A stretch of DNA of 64,000 nt from Undaria pinnatifida (Eukaryota; Sar; Phaeophyceae; Laminariales; Alariaceae). The stretch covers positions 10,881,709 to 10,945,708 of the forward strand of contig JABAKD010000008.1 of assembly GCA_012845835.1 (NCBI GenBank), in the 5' to 3' direction. Below are positions 23,501 to 34,069 of this stretch, piece after piece. The notes beneath the pieces are model-generated. The model had not been told where the DNA came from and did no database searches. It saw only the letters and a program-made list of their open reading frames with translations. The position numbers and the translations under genes were made by a program. Positions within the stretch are counted from its first letter, which is position 1, and every line of letters starts with the position of its first letter.

Positions 23501-26500
23501 GCGAAGATAATAGATGGCATGAGAACAAAAAAAAAGTGTGGTATATCACCCATTTGGTCGAAGCTGGGCCAAGCCGTAAAAGCTACTGTGTATCCACAAT
23601 AGCCCATATTATTTCATGCTCGACTCACACGTTAGGGCGGCCCTCCTTTTCTCCACGTGTGTGGGCTCTTTTTTTTGTTTGTGGTGCTTGTCTTGAAGCG
23701 CCACGTACTTGCCGATGTATACTCCAATATAAACGGTTACTGTTGTAACGTTTTCGTCGCCGATTTAATTCGTGTATGGTTTGGGATCATTGAGGTGGGT
23801 TGAAGAACGCCTCTTGTTGCATAACAGAGTTAAGAGGGATGTAACCAGTTCAATCGTGATCGATCCTACAACAAATAAAGCTAGGAAGTGGTTGAAGACA
23901 GACAAACAGACCATCGCGCCTGTCCATGGTTATGCGCGCGGGGCACGTCGAAAACGACATTAAGTTGTGTTCTATAAATATAATGCTTTTTTCAACCGGG
24001 AGTAACTAGTCTCTGCGCGATGAAATGCCACAGTGATTACTGGCGAATCAACGCGGGGGTAGTAGCCCTGGGTGAGACTTTCCGGCTGATCACGACCTCG
24101 GATACGGCGATCATTTGGTTACAGCCAGCGGCACAACACGCCGCGATGCAGCAGCAGCTCAACGCAACGGAAAATCTCAACGACAAAGACATGTGCCGGA
24201 AATGTGCCCGCGCGCGGCGGGACTGTTTCCACGCGCACCTGACCTGCGCGTGGCAGATCTTCATGTGGTGCAATCTCGCGGGTCGCAAGCCTGCGACCTT
24301 GCACCACACGAATACATGCCGCTTGCAGGTCAGTACGGGTAGTACCAGTCCCGCCCCGCCTGGGCACGGTTTCGGCACACGTCGTTGCCCTTAGGATTCC
24401 CCGGCGTACTAAGTTTCGATGCTGCTGCATCGCGGCGTGCTTTGACCCGCGATCTGTGCCCGAATGGCCGCCTTGTCCGCGGTCGAGAGGTCGGTCGCCC
24501 CCGACCCCGCCCCCTGCCACCGCCGCCGCCGCCTTGGTCGCTGGCCCGCTGCCCGGCATCGGTCTGAGCCAGCTGCGGGCCGTAGTGGCCTGAAGCGGCG
24601 GTGGCGCGAGCGGGTTGCTGGCGCCGCTGCTGGCTCCTGGGTAGTGGGGAAGCGCTGTTGGCTTCTGCTGGGTGGTCGGGAGAACGGCGGGTGGCTTCTG
24701 GCCTGTGACGCCTGGCGCTGGGAGCGCATGCAGTAACACCTTTGCCCGTTTCGTGTGTTGTAGCACGGCCATGAGGCCTCCGAGGCCTCCACGCTGCCAC
24801 GTCGCGAGGCCCCGCCGCTTTGCGAATAGCTACCTCGGTCACGCCTATTCCTCTTTTACGATGGCCTTCCTCTTTTCTTCTTGCTTTCCGCATTTGACCG
24901 TACGCGCCTTTGCAACAAATCTTTTTTCTTTTTCGTCACGGTGTTCTTTATGGTCTGCTCATTGCCACCTCACAGACAGAGCCTCGACGCGCATCATTAT
25001 TTCACCGTGTCCGCGGTAGCGTCACCCGCAAGCATCGTGTCGATTGTCGCCTTGAAGGACGACGTCTGCTGCTGGTGGTGCTACTGCCGCTGTTGTTCTT
25101 GTTCTTGTTCTTGTTGCTGTTTCTGCTGCTGTTGCTGTGCGTGTTGCTGCTGCTGAAGTTGCTTTTTTCTGTTTTTGCTTCTGCCGTTACTGTTGTTGCT
25201 GATTTTTTGCTGCCCTTCTTCCTTGCTGCTGTTGTTGATTTTGCCTGCTGCTGGTGCTTTTGCTACTGTTGCTTCTGCTGCTGTTGCTAACGTTGCTGAT
25301 TTTGCTGCTGCTGGTGCCGCTGTTGGCGCCGCTATTGGTACTGATTTTCTGGTGCTCTGCTTGCTTGCCCTCGCCGTGCTCGATCGCACAACGACGCCAG
25401 GAGGATAGAAGCGGAGCTGGGGTCGTGGACATACCTGCTAGCTTCGGCGCACATCCTGGTCCTTGCAGAGGCATTCGAGACCATGTTTTTGCACGCCGCA
25501 CACAAGATGGGCCGCCTCGTGTAAGCCTTGCGCTGTTTAATATTGAATGTGCCGTTTACATTTAGTTTTATATGGGCCGCCGTGTGAGCCATGTACCGCT
25601 CAAGTCTACTTTTTTGTGCTTGGGGAGGGGTATGTGAACCCTTGCTTAAGCTTGACTTTTCAGGCAGATGGCCTCATGTGAGCCGTATGCCGTTTAAGCG
25701 TTGTACTATCAATTAGGCAGAAATGTTCACATTAATTTTAAGTAGTTCTGTTTGTCCCTAAAAACGCGGGTGCAGTTCTAAAGTGGTTTTAGATTTATTT
25801 ATGATTGGTCACCGTTTAGAGAGCCGTGTGCTGTCTAAGTTTAGTTCTAAGATGGGTCGCCTTGTGTAAGCCGTATGCCGTTTAAGTCATGATGGGTCGC
25901 CGTTTGGCGAGCCGTGTGCCGTTTATGTTCAGGTTTGAAGACGGGTCGCCTCGTGCTTAGCCGTGTGCCGTTTTTAAGTTTAATTTCAAGATGGGCCTCC
26001 TCGTGCAAGCCGTGTGCCGTTTAAGTATTTTTTTTAAGATGTTCGGCCTTTTGTGAGCGGAATGCCTTGTATTTATTTTATTATTTTTTCGCACGCCAGG
26101 CCAAGGATGCGCCGGCCGCCTTGTGTAAGCCATGTGCCGTATTTCAAGCGTCTCACTTTGACATCGCCAACTGTCCGGGAACCGCCCGACCCCTCACATC
26201 AACCCCCCTCGGCATCCGCTGGAACCCCCCCACGTCCGCCACATGACATGACCCGTCCCGGGCAAACAGCGACACCGTTTCTATAGGGTACTCGGGCGTC
26301 GTCTTCGCGTGGATGGTGGTTCTTTCCTTGAAGCCAGACGCGGTGAGAGGGCAGGGACGAGTGCTTCCATGTGTTTATAAGTATCGAAAATAGGAAAAAA
26401 AAAAAAAAAAAACGGTTGTGAGATGGAGGATTTTGTCGAAGATATTATTTTGCAACCTCCGTGCGATACTTGGGTCGCGCGAGATCGTTCGATCGCGCGT

Positions 26501-29500
26501 GCTACTGGTTGCGTATGTCCCAATGAAAAACGTGCATGGTCGGCGACTCCCGTGGATGATGGCGCGTGTATCCGTCCCTGTTGCGGCGGCCGGCTCCTAC
26601 TAGTTTTTTTTTTTTTTTCTTTTCTTGTGGTTGCTGTTACATGGCTCACACCGTGTCTTGTACCTCGGTAAGCTCCCGGAGACGACCGAGCACGGCGAAG
26701 CTATAGAAAAAACCCAGCGTAGTGACCCACCCCTAAAGCGCGACGAATGAGCGCGATTTTATGAAGGATCGACGGTGAGCATAGCAGCACATGGCCATGT
26801 TGCGATAAGTGTCGGACTCGTACCGCTCTTCATAGGGTAAGCCGGTTACATCCGTTACCCTGCCGGCCCGTTTGCTTCGTGTGCCCAATGCTGTAATCGA
26901 GTCATTTTACCTACAATTTGTTCCCCTCTAATCTCCTGGATGGCGTAAGGTTTGTGTGCTTGTTTGCTCCTTGGGCCGTGTTGTGTTGTTTCCGGGATTG
27001 GAATAACGCGTACTGTACGCCCCGCGAATTGCGACGCGTGCTGATTTGGCTCTTTTGTGGGGGGGGACCGGAGCGGGATGGAGGGGCGGGAGAGGCAGAG
27101 GGGGCGCATGCAGTCATTGGTTTCCCTCGGCGTTGTCTGTGTGTACCTGGCTGTAGAGCCGAAGAGCTCTACCCACTTGTGCGGTAGACAGACGTAGCTT
27201 CGAGGCTCGTTTGAGGGAAAACTTTGGTGATTTGTTGTCGCGTTTTTTTTTTCACGGACATGTGAGCTCCTTCCTGTTCCCGCTATGCCGCGCTCTTCCT
27301 CCAAGGCTACCTTTCCCCCTTCCACCGTTCTCCCATGCGAATGCTCTTTTTTTTCTCTCTTTGCGAGTCGTAACAGTGGGTTGCGATCGGCTGTCGAACA
27401 GTCAAATGTATAAGTTATGCCTCCCTCTCCCCCCCCCCCCCCGCCCTCCACCCCGCCCCTTCCCTCCCCTGTACGGTAATTTTATCTCCTCCCGCTTGCG
27501 CTTTGCGTGAAGCCTGTGCGAACGATCGGGGGAGTGGCGTTTGACGGCTTCGCGTACGTTATGATCAACCTGGTGGTCATCCGAATTATCATCCGGCGAT
27601 CAAGGTGACAATGGGGGCCGGGGGGGGGGGTGGGGGGTGTAGACGGTAAGCGGTGATGAGAGAGGAAGCCCAATGGTGCGGTAAGGCAAAATACGAAAAT
27701 CAACGTCTCTCGTCGCCATGTTCTATTGCCTTGCGCTGGTTCGTTTTTTTTTGCTGTTTTTTGCCTTTTTTTTAAGGTTTGGTTTTGCTTTGGTTTTGCT
27801 TTGTTTTTTTTGTCATTTTTTTTTCAGGAACGCATTTTTTTTTTTCTCAAGTTTTTTTTTATCTTTTCTTGTCCAGACGTTTACTGTTGTGCTGTTTGTT
27901 TTGTGTTGTTGCGGTGCTTTGATCTATTTGTTCAAAGACACTCCAGGTGTATGACGTGGTTGAGGCGGGTTTTTCGTCGAAAACTCATCGCTGTTTTTTT
28001 TTTGTGTGTGTTTTTTTGTTTGTTTTTTTTTTCCTCCGGCGGATGGGGAAAAATAAAGCTTTAGCTCACGACACTTCTACGTATATTTTGTGTTTTTTTT
28101 TTCGTGTTTCTTTTTGTGTTTTGTTGTTTCTTGTCTTTTCTTCCTTTTAAGCTTCGTCGGGCACTTAGCGGGCGTGGGGGCTGGGCTGGTGTTCTCCGCC
28201 GGGGGACTGGACTTCGCCCGGCAAGGATACTGGGGTGTGGGAATTGCCGCGTGGGCGCTCGCGGTCTTGCTTGGAAGGTGAGGGAAGGCGGCGTGCTGGG
28301 CTGGGTAGTGCCTCGAGTTGGCTGACCGTAGCAACGGTAAGTTACTAATAAGGTCGGTATCGTTGCGTGGTAAGTGTTCTCTTATCGCAGGTCAGAGCCT
28401 CGATACGCATCACTGTAGGAAGTGATGATCCTCGTCCTTTTGATCTACCAGCACCAGCACCATCAACAGGCATGTACTTAGGCACCCAGTTGTGGTAGGT
28501 GGGTATGACAGTTGGATGGAAATCGACCAGCATAAAAAGCTGAAAAGTGGGAATGCTGAACCGTAAGCGCGGTAAGAAAGAAGGCATGTATCGGGGGGGG
28601 GGGGGGGGGGGGGGGAGACACCTGTGACCACGGCTTGTCCAGAAAATCGATGAGGGTATAAGGTGTTTTACGACTTGAGCTGGAAAGTAAAAAGTGACGG
28701 CGAAAAAAAAAACATTTGGTTGCATGCAGTAGTTTTAGTTTACTGACTAAAAATACTGACTAAGCGTCGCGCACTAGCTGTTAGTTGGCTAGGGCTAAGT
28801 CGGTATTATAGTTGTTTGGCTGAACTTCGCCGGGCAAGGTTTCTGGGGTGTGGGGCTTACCGCTTGAGCGCTCACGGTCTTGCTCGGTAGGTGAAGGAAA
28901 ACGCCATCGCCTACTACGATAGCTAGCCAGAACTGTGGGTTGGCTGACTATGGTGAAAATAAAGTATACCGTCAGCCGTCGACGTGTAGTCCATTGACGG
29001 AGGGAGGGTTTGTTTTCCGATCGTCCGCGGTACAATAGAAACGTTTTTAATAACATATTGTAAGTGAGTAGGGTTCCACCTAGGTCATGGTGAACCACCG
29101 CGGCAAGCGCATGTCCATGCTCATTTGTGCCCAAAACGATTCGCGTCGGTGTCAACCAAGCGTGTCGGATGGACTACTCCATACATGAAAACGCTCCCCG
29201 AGAGCCGAAACTCATCACTGACTTTTCTCAATTTGTTTCCACCCGCCGCTCTATTTCGCGCTTTTGCCCTGCGAAAAAAAACGCCTGCTGTAACGCCGGG
29301 GATCGGGGACCGGGGTTCCCGCCGGCTGTGGGAAAAAAAATAACTGCCGCGCACATGAATTAACATGTGATCTGCGGTTTTGATGGTGGTACTTGACTCT
29401 TGGTGTCCAGCGTGAAAGCGACCACGACGGTACCGGTACCACTAGTGGACTACGTGGATGTTTCTGGGTGAGCGAGGCGTTGGGTACCGGCTGAATCTGT

Positions 29501-30416
29501 CCCGAAAGGAGGGACGCTCGTTATGCTTTCATAGGCACAGGGAGAAGCAACGGGCTGTTGACGGGGGGGGTGGAGGGATGGGGGCGTACTCGTTTGTTGC
29601 TCGCCTTAGTCTTTTCACCATTGACCACGCATCCCTTTCAAGACGGAGCACCGGCGGAGGGGGGGGGGGTACTCGTTTCATCCATAGCCGTAGTCTTAAG
29701 ACCAATGACCCTCGCGTTGAGGTGGTGGTGGTGGAGAGGGGGAGGGACGGGGTATACATGTTGTCGAGGTTGGTTGGCTCCCAGTAGCGGCACGTTTTGT
29801 CGTCTTTTGGAGTGTTTTGAATGCAAGTGGCGCATCAGCAGTGGTTCTTGTCCGTACCCGCCTGGAACATAGTTGAACGTTATCTTTCTCTGGCGTACGA
29901 GATTCCTCATCTCCACCCTCGAAGCCGTCCCGCGTTTTTTTGTTGTGTTTTTTTTCGGTTTTTTTCTTACAGCCGGCCCAGATGCGGCAAATATCGTTTG
30001 GTATCTGTTATTGATATTATAGGTCAACATCGGCTGCCTACGAGAACTCACTGTGTATATTACTGTAGTATCGCTGTCTAGATGTTTTTCGGACGCTCGC
30101 TCGCCCACATAGCAAGTACTACCGCATCCCGATGTATACCATTCTGTCTTGGAGTACAAAATCTCCGTTTAGACTCTACTGTGAATACTAAGCGGGGATT
30201 ATATTCTCGGCCAGAGTGGCACAAAGCAACCCATCCGGGAAACAACCTCAGCGTCAACGAAACCCGTCAACTACGCGATTAAATTCCGATGCCTCCCATT
30301 CCTGCGATTTTGTTATTTTCTGTATTCGCAGGCGAGACGATCTGGGGGTAACCGTGACTCAATTCGACTGGAGCAATCGAGAAAGTCTGGAAGAATACGT
30401 CATGGCGAACGCATAA
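20234..30416 (+). CDS. Rhomboid intramembrane serine protease, RHBDD1/RHBDL4-like (complete, 7 exons)
   Basis: Rhomboids cleave membrane proteins inside the bilayer with a Ser-His dyad; RHBDL4-type members act at the ER. Exons: 20234-20524, 22410-22573, 25401-25520, 26270-26342, 27513-27604, 28152-28277, 30332-30416. All junctions agree in phase and total 951 nt (316 residues plus stop). The first 80 residues are polar and Ala-rich. TM1 spans the exon 1/2 junction (ATFFLITTFVV|VFVVMW). It is followed by the classical EWWRVVTAALSHSGLLHLFF (about residues 123-142), the catalytic Ser in SIGYSGVVFAW (about S200) and the catalytic His in SFVGHLAG (about H251). The C-terminus ends SLEEYVMANA. The order and the 'SF.GHLAG' form favour the RHBDD1 group. 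No UBA-like or VCP-binding tail was seen. Confidence 0.88.
21988..22191. repeat. Fold-back repeat with a third partial arm, rhomboid intron 1
   Basis: Arm 21988-22051 is inverted at 22069-22132, both including GAATTGGGC / GCCCAATTC ends. The 3' half of the unit occurs again inverted at 22137-22191 (GTCTCGTTC…CTTGAAGGCATAG). The arms are about 85% complementary by eye. Confidence 0.8.
22410..22573 (+). CDS. Rhomboid exon 2: TM1 end and signature before TM2
   Basis: Acceptor TATTGTAG|GTTTTC and donor TGCAG|GTGATA. It contains SEWWRVVTAALSHSGLLHLF and then FNISSLWACR, the most diagnostic rhomboid sequence in the gene. Confidence 0.92.
22700..22830. repeat. Dispersed repeat family F copy
   Basis: It contains ACCATAGACCCTCGCATTCC, GGGACGGAGCACC, CGGGTATTTTGCCGACCGG. 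Similar copies lie at about 54840-54965 and 63245-63400. Weaker ones, sharing the GACCATGCCTTTCGAGATGG-like segment, lie at about 2990-3080, 6990-7060 and 29560-29720. Confidence 0.7.
24187..24392. repeat. Long imperfect hairpin in rhomboid intron 2
   Basis: The outer arm ACATGTGCCGGAAATGTGCC pairs with GGGCACGGTTTCGGCACACG. The inner arms TGTGGTGCAA / TTGCACCACA and GGTCGCA / TGCGACC close around a 4-nt loop near 24288-24291. Pairing over about 200 nt is imperfect but continuous. It could be a fold-back transposon remnant or a transcribed stem-loop. Confidence 0.7.
25080..25370. repeat. Degenerate TGC/TTG trinucleotide tract
   Basis: Imperfect (CTG)n and (TTG)n fill the end of rhomboid intron 2, immediately before exon 3. 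The Leu-, Cys- and Gln-rich frames here are repeat artefacts. Confidence 0.85.
25401..25520 (+). CDS. Rhomboid exon 3: TM3
   Basis: Acceptor CGACGCCAG|GAGGATAG and donor CTCGT|GTAAGC. It encodes RIEAELGSWTYLLASAHIL and onwards, matching the 'lE..lGS..y' segment after TM2. Its last 18 bases and donor are repeated downstream in the intron (see 25500-26150). Confidence 0.88.
25500..26150 (+). repeat. Tandem array derived from the exon 3 end and its splice donor
   Basis: About ten diverged units of 45-70 bp run through intron 3. The consensus is AAGATGGGTCGCCTTGTG, then TAAGCCGTGTGCCGTTTAAG. The first unit (25503 on) is the actual 3' end of exon 3 with its donor. Later units at about 25571, 25666, 25805, 25850, 25888, 25936, 25990, 26037 and 26107 are intronic. 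Several keep a usable-looking GTGTAAGC or GTGAGC donor. Confidence 0.85.
26270..26342 (+). CDS. Rhomboid exon 4: catalytic serine exon (73 nt)
   Basis: Acceptor GGGCAAACAG|CGACACC and donor GACGCG|GTGAGA. It encodes DTVSIGYSGVVFAWMVVLSL. GYSG carries the nucleophilic serine. A nearer AG (CTATAG) would break phase with exon 3, which supports the chosen acceptor. Confidence 0.88.
27513..27604 (+). CDS. Rhomboid exon 5: TM5
   Basis: Acceptor GCGTGAAG|CCTGTG and donor TCAAG|GTGACA. It encodes PVRTIGGVAFDGFAYVMINL and then VVIRIIIRRS, a hydrophobic helix just before the His segment. Confidence 0.75.
28152..28277 (+). CDS. Rhomboid exon 6: catalytic histidine exon
   Basis: Acceptor CCTTTTAAG|CTTCGT and donor GGAAG|GTGAGG. 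It encodes (S)FVGHLAGVGAGLVF and then GYWGVGIAAWALAVLLG. A decayed second copy lies at 28768-28955. Confidence 0.92.
28768..28955 (+). pseudogene. Decayed duplicate of rhomboid exon 6 and its donor
   Basis: 28815-28895 aligns with 28202-28285 at roughly 80% identity (shared blocks TGGGGTGTGGG, ACTTCGCC.GGCAAGG, CGGTCTTGCT.GG.AGGTGA.GGAA). Weaker similarity extends on both sides. The copy has in-frame TAG and TGA codons and lacks a clear acceptor, so it is a dead exon inside intron 6. Confidence 0.8.
30332..30416 (+). CDS. Rhomboid exon 7: C-terminal tail and stop
   Basis: Acceptor TGTATTCGCAG|GCGAGACG. It encodes DDLGVTVTQFDWSNRESLEE and then YVMANA, stop TAA 30414-30416. Phase agrees with exon 6. 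The tail is acidic and presumably cytosolic. Confidence 0.85.
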
Positions 30417-31234
30417 TGAGTTAGTTGTCCTTTTTGTGTGCATGTCTTGCTTCCCTCCTCTCACCAGAAAGATTGGTAGGTAGGCTAGTTGGTGGGTTGC
30501 ATGGTCGGGGTTTCCATTGTTTTAGTGGTGTCTTGGAGAGGGGGGGGGGGGGAGGCTTCACCGTTCTCAACCCACAAATGATGCCTGTCACCAGCTAAAG
30601 TGCCAAATATATTTCGCTTTATAGAGGTTTTTGGGCTGTTTTTCGTGTTTTTTGTATTTTTTTTTGTTTTTTTAAAGCCAATCACGAGAGGGCGTCGAGA
30701 CCCAAGCCACCCCTAACCCTGACACCCTTAGCCCAGGCTAAGACTCCGAACCGACCGTGGTTTCTCTTCTGCGCGCGTTTTGAGAAAATGTCAGAAAAAA
30801 TGTGCGGTACCACGTCTAAAATCGAAATGTGTTGGGTACTTTATCTGGTACAATTTTGTGGACTAAGAACGTCGCAAAGGCTACCGGGGGGGGGGGGGGT
30901 TGTGTGAGCTATGGGGTGGAAAGCCAAGAAATTTGCCAGCTAAGAGGAGGAGGCGTGAAGGGGGAGGGGGGGAGGGAAGCCAAGAGCGCGCCAGTTTTTG
31001 GGCATTCATTGGATGCGTGCCACGCTAGAGGTGGTAAGGTATACCACTTTTTGGTGTAAAGGTTTTCCTGAATGACAGGCTTCTTTAACCCAAAATCATC
31101 GGAACAATGCCGTTCTTGTTTTTGCAGAAAACGATTGTTTTGTGTACCTAGGCCACACGTTTGTTCGTTCATCGGGTTGCACTCTTATCGTTTGCCCCCT
31201 GAGGCAGTTGCTGGGTGAGGCTTTTTTTTTTTTT

Positions 31235-31440
31235 TTCTTCACACACATCTACTTTCCAGCTTCTGGACAAAGCCGTGGCCACAGGTGTCGTCCCTTCTCC
31301 CCCCCGGTTCTTGCCCTCAAATTTTAATCGCGCGTAGGGTTCATCAATCCCACTGCTCGTCGGTTTTTCATCGAGTGTTGCTAATTCACGCTCTTGCGCT
31401 TTCCCGCAAGTCAATTTGCGCACAAGGAAAAAAGAAGTCC
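31235..31440. repeat. Dispersed repeat family E copy
   Basis: Nearly identical to 975-1165: shared CACAGGTGTCGTCCCTT, CCCCCCCGGTTCTTG, CCCACTGCTCGTCGGTTTTT and CGAGTGTTGCTAA. Confidence 0.85.
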
Positions 31441-32205
31441 CCACGATTTTATACGAGTATGCACTCGGGGGGATTCGAAGTCACAAAAACTGATTATACT
31501 CCAGGCTCGAGGATAGCCTGGCAGGTATCTGATATAGCACTCCTCAATAGGTTGGGAGCCTTACTCTTTTCCCCTCGAAGGCAGTTGCTGGGTGAGGTAT
31601 GCGAGACCCAGGCTACGGGAGGGGGGGGTCCCTTATGGGCCATTTGTTTGCAATGGCTTGGCGTCACTCGCTCGAGTAATCCCTACTCAGAGTCTCTTAT
31701 TTGCGGTCTGAAATACTTTTTTTTTCCATGTTTTTAATAATCTTGGCGACATAAATCCGTGCCAATGGAATGGATGGTAAGCTACGCGTGGCGCGAAAGA
31801 AATTGTCTGAAGGGTTTTCGTCCGCGAGGTACCGAGTCATTCATTCCAGCGCGAGTGCGTCTCAACCCCGGACGTGAGAATAGTTGCACCCCTGGGGACC
31901 CGTACCGTAGCCTGGGTGAGGTATCTGATATAGCACTCCTCGATAGGTTAGGTGCCTCTCTCTACCATGCTTATAGTAGTATGTATGTGTGTTGAGATTG
32001 GTACTTTGTAGTTCTTCTTTTGGAGCGGGTGTCGACAACTCGGTAGCAACGCGCTCTCGCCCTAATTGTGCATGGATGTGCGATTCCGTAAAATGACGTT
32101 GACAGTGCACGGTATCACCCCCCCCCCCCCCCCCCCGACTCGTGCTCCGTCTTGAAAGGGATGCCTGGTCATTGGTCAAAATGGCGAAGGGCTCCAGAAG
32201 ATTGG

Positions 32206-32455
32206 TTCTACGATACCCCCCCCCAAAAAAAACAGCTATTTCCTTTTAACGAACTTTCGTGGCTGCTCGACACAAAAGAAGGGTGCTGCTTAAGAAACGT
32301 CTCCGTAGCTTTTCTTGATTGCAAAGACTATATCGAACGATGACGTCGGGGTGGCAAGGGACACTGTATTTCAGGAGGTAAGGCCGGGAGCTGGTTTCAA
32401 AACCGGCGATTTCGTTAAAAAAAAAAAGTGTTGGGGGGGCTAACGTAGTAAGACT
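32206..32455 (+). mobile_element. MITE-like family A copy
   Basis: Begins TTCTACGATACCCCCC and ends GGGGGGCTAACGTAGTAAGA, imperfect terminal inverted repeats. Internal landmarks shared with all copies: TGGCTGCTCGACAC, CTATCGAACGATGACGTCGG, GGGAGCTGGTTTCAAAACCG, GCGATTTCGTTA. About 250 bp, no coding capacity. Confidence 0.75.
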
Positions 32456-32737
32456 CAGAAACAAATGAGCACGTCCCCCCCCCCCCTCCCCCCTGGTGAC
32501 TCGTGCGTGAATTTGATTGGTAGCGGTCGGGGTTGGTTGGGTCACCGCACTCGTTTTGCTGCGTGTTTCATAGATGACGCTGTCTTGCATCGGCACGAAT
32601 GGGTGGCCGAGTAGGGGTGCCATCCGGGATGGACTGTCACGCGTTGGTGTTTTCGCTTCTTTTTTTTTTGTGGCTTGTTAGCCCATTTACACCTTTACCC
32701 CATGATTTTGGAGCCAAAGTACTTGTAATTAGTGTAG

Positions 32738-32923
32738 GATGAACGTTGCAGCACAGTAGGGGGTCCCCCAGTGAGGGCGGTGTTGTGCCATAGAGCGTTA
32801 TGACCGCCTTGTAGAGGGAAGTCGTCGTGGGATGAACGTTGCAGCACAACAGAGGGTCCCCCAGTGAGGGCGGTGTTGTGCCATAGGGCATATGTCCGCC
32901 TTATAGAGGGAAGCCGCCTTTTA
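32738..32923 (+). repeat. 93-bp tandem duplication
   Basis: Two adjacent units each start GATGAACGTTGCAGCACA and contain GGTCCCCCAGTGAGGGCGGT and TTGTGCCATAG. They differ at only a few positions, so the duplication is young. Confidence 0.9.
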
Positions 32924-33007
32924 CCCCCATTTTAAATGAGCACAGCTTAGGCGGTCATGTTCTTATGAGTGGGCTCTAATCTCTTCTCGATTCTTTTTGT
33001 TGACTCA

Positions 33008-33278
33008 GACTGATTTTACGATAGCCCCCTCCCAAAACCAGCGATTTTCCTCAACTAATGTTTCATGGCTGCTCGACGCGCACAAGAAAGGATACAACTG
33101 AAACAAAGTAAAGTCCATATATTTTCTTTTGCGCAAATACCTATCTAGATCGATGACGTCGGGGTGTCGAGGGACACCGTATTTCAGGAGATATGACCAG
33201 GACGAGCTGGTTTTTAAAACCGGCGATTTCTTTAAAAAAGACTTGGGGGGGACTACCGTAGAACGACTCAATGATACC
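33008..33278 (+). mobile_element. MITE-like family A copy
   Basis: Begins TTTTACGATAGCCCCC and ends GGGGACTACCGTAGAACGAC, with the shared CTCGACGC, GATGACGTCGGGGTG and TTTTTAAAACCGGCGATTTC landmarks. Confidence 0.75.
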
Positions 33279-33519
33279 ACAAAAGTGACTATATTACTAC
33301 TATTCATGGTACAACCGACCAAGGCTGCGCGGGGTGGGCCTCCGCATTTTCGCGGTAGAGCTAAAAGAGGGTCACTCGAGCGCGAGGAACTCTGCCTACT
33401 CTGCCTCCCCCCCCCCCCCCCTGTTCCTTTTGCAGTCTTAAGATGTCGCGAGTGTACCATTTTATTTCCACGGTATGAAACTGCCATGTATACGATACGT
33501 GGAATGGGTTACAGCCACG

Positions 33520-33790
33520 CTGGACGCGTGCTACGATAGAGAGGGGCACCCCCTTTTTTTTCTGAGGTCCCTCAATTTTGAGTTCTTTGCAAGACCCTCT
33601 CCCCAGAAACTGATTTCTGAAGAGAAAAATAAGACCGTCCCCGACCGTCGGATAGAGAAAAAAACCCATCTCTGGCCTAGATACACAAACGAGAATCATG
33701 CAAAAATTAAGGGGGCGTATTTTCCGACGATTTTGGGGTTAAGGAGCCCCGTCGCTCAGAAACCATTTCAGACGGAAAATGCTACTTCTG
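33520..33790 (+). mobile_element. MITE-like family B copy, best preserved
   Basis: Begins GGACGCGTGCTACGATAGAG. It continues with CTGAGGTCCCTCAATTTTGA, CTGGCCTAGATACACAAACG, TTTTCCGACGATTTTGGGGT and AAGGAGCCCCGTC, and ends at GACGGAAAATGCTACTTC, directly against the next family A copy. The terminal sequence is the inverted repeat of the CTCTATCGTAGCACGCGTC end kept at 16435-16452. Confidence 0.75.
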
Positions 33791-34041
33791 ACTGATTCTA
33801 CGATGGCCCCCCTCTAAAACCGGCGACATTATTTAACGAACGTTCCACGGCTGCTCGATACGATGAAGGATGCTATGAAACAAACATCCTCAAGCATTTT
33901 CTTGTTTGCTGAGGACTATCGACCGATGACGTCGGGGTGGCAAGGGGCATCGTATTTCTGGAGATACGGCCTAGAACCGGTTATAAAACCGACGGTTTCG
34001 TTAAAGAACAGTTGGGGAGGCTACCGTAGAACGACTCTTCT
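33791..34041 (+). mobile_element. MITE-like family A copy abutting family B
   Basis: Begins GATTCTACGATGGCCCCCC and ends GGCTACCGTAGAACGACTC. It starts where the family B element ends, suggesting insertion of one into the end of the other. Confidence 0.75.
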
Positions 34042-34069
34042 ATCGTAACATGCGTAGCTGCCACCATGC

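Noticed and set aside
24595-24650. GGASGLL reading in the plus strand as the rhomboid serine motif
   Set aside because: It has an in-frame stop just upstream, no splice sites and the wrong context. The GYSG exon at 26270-26342 fits phase and family far better.
24119-24893. Minus-strand frames of about 190-217 codons
   Set aside because: Pro/Ala/Arg-rich without ordered segments, lying partly over the hairpin at 24187-24392 and in an intron of the rhomboid gene. No family resemblance was seen.
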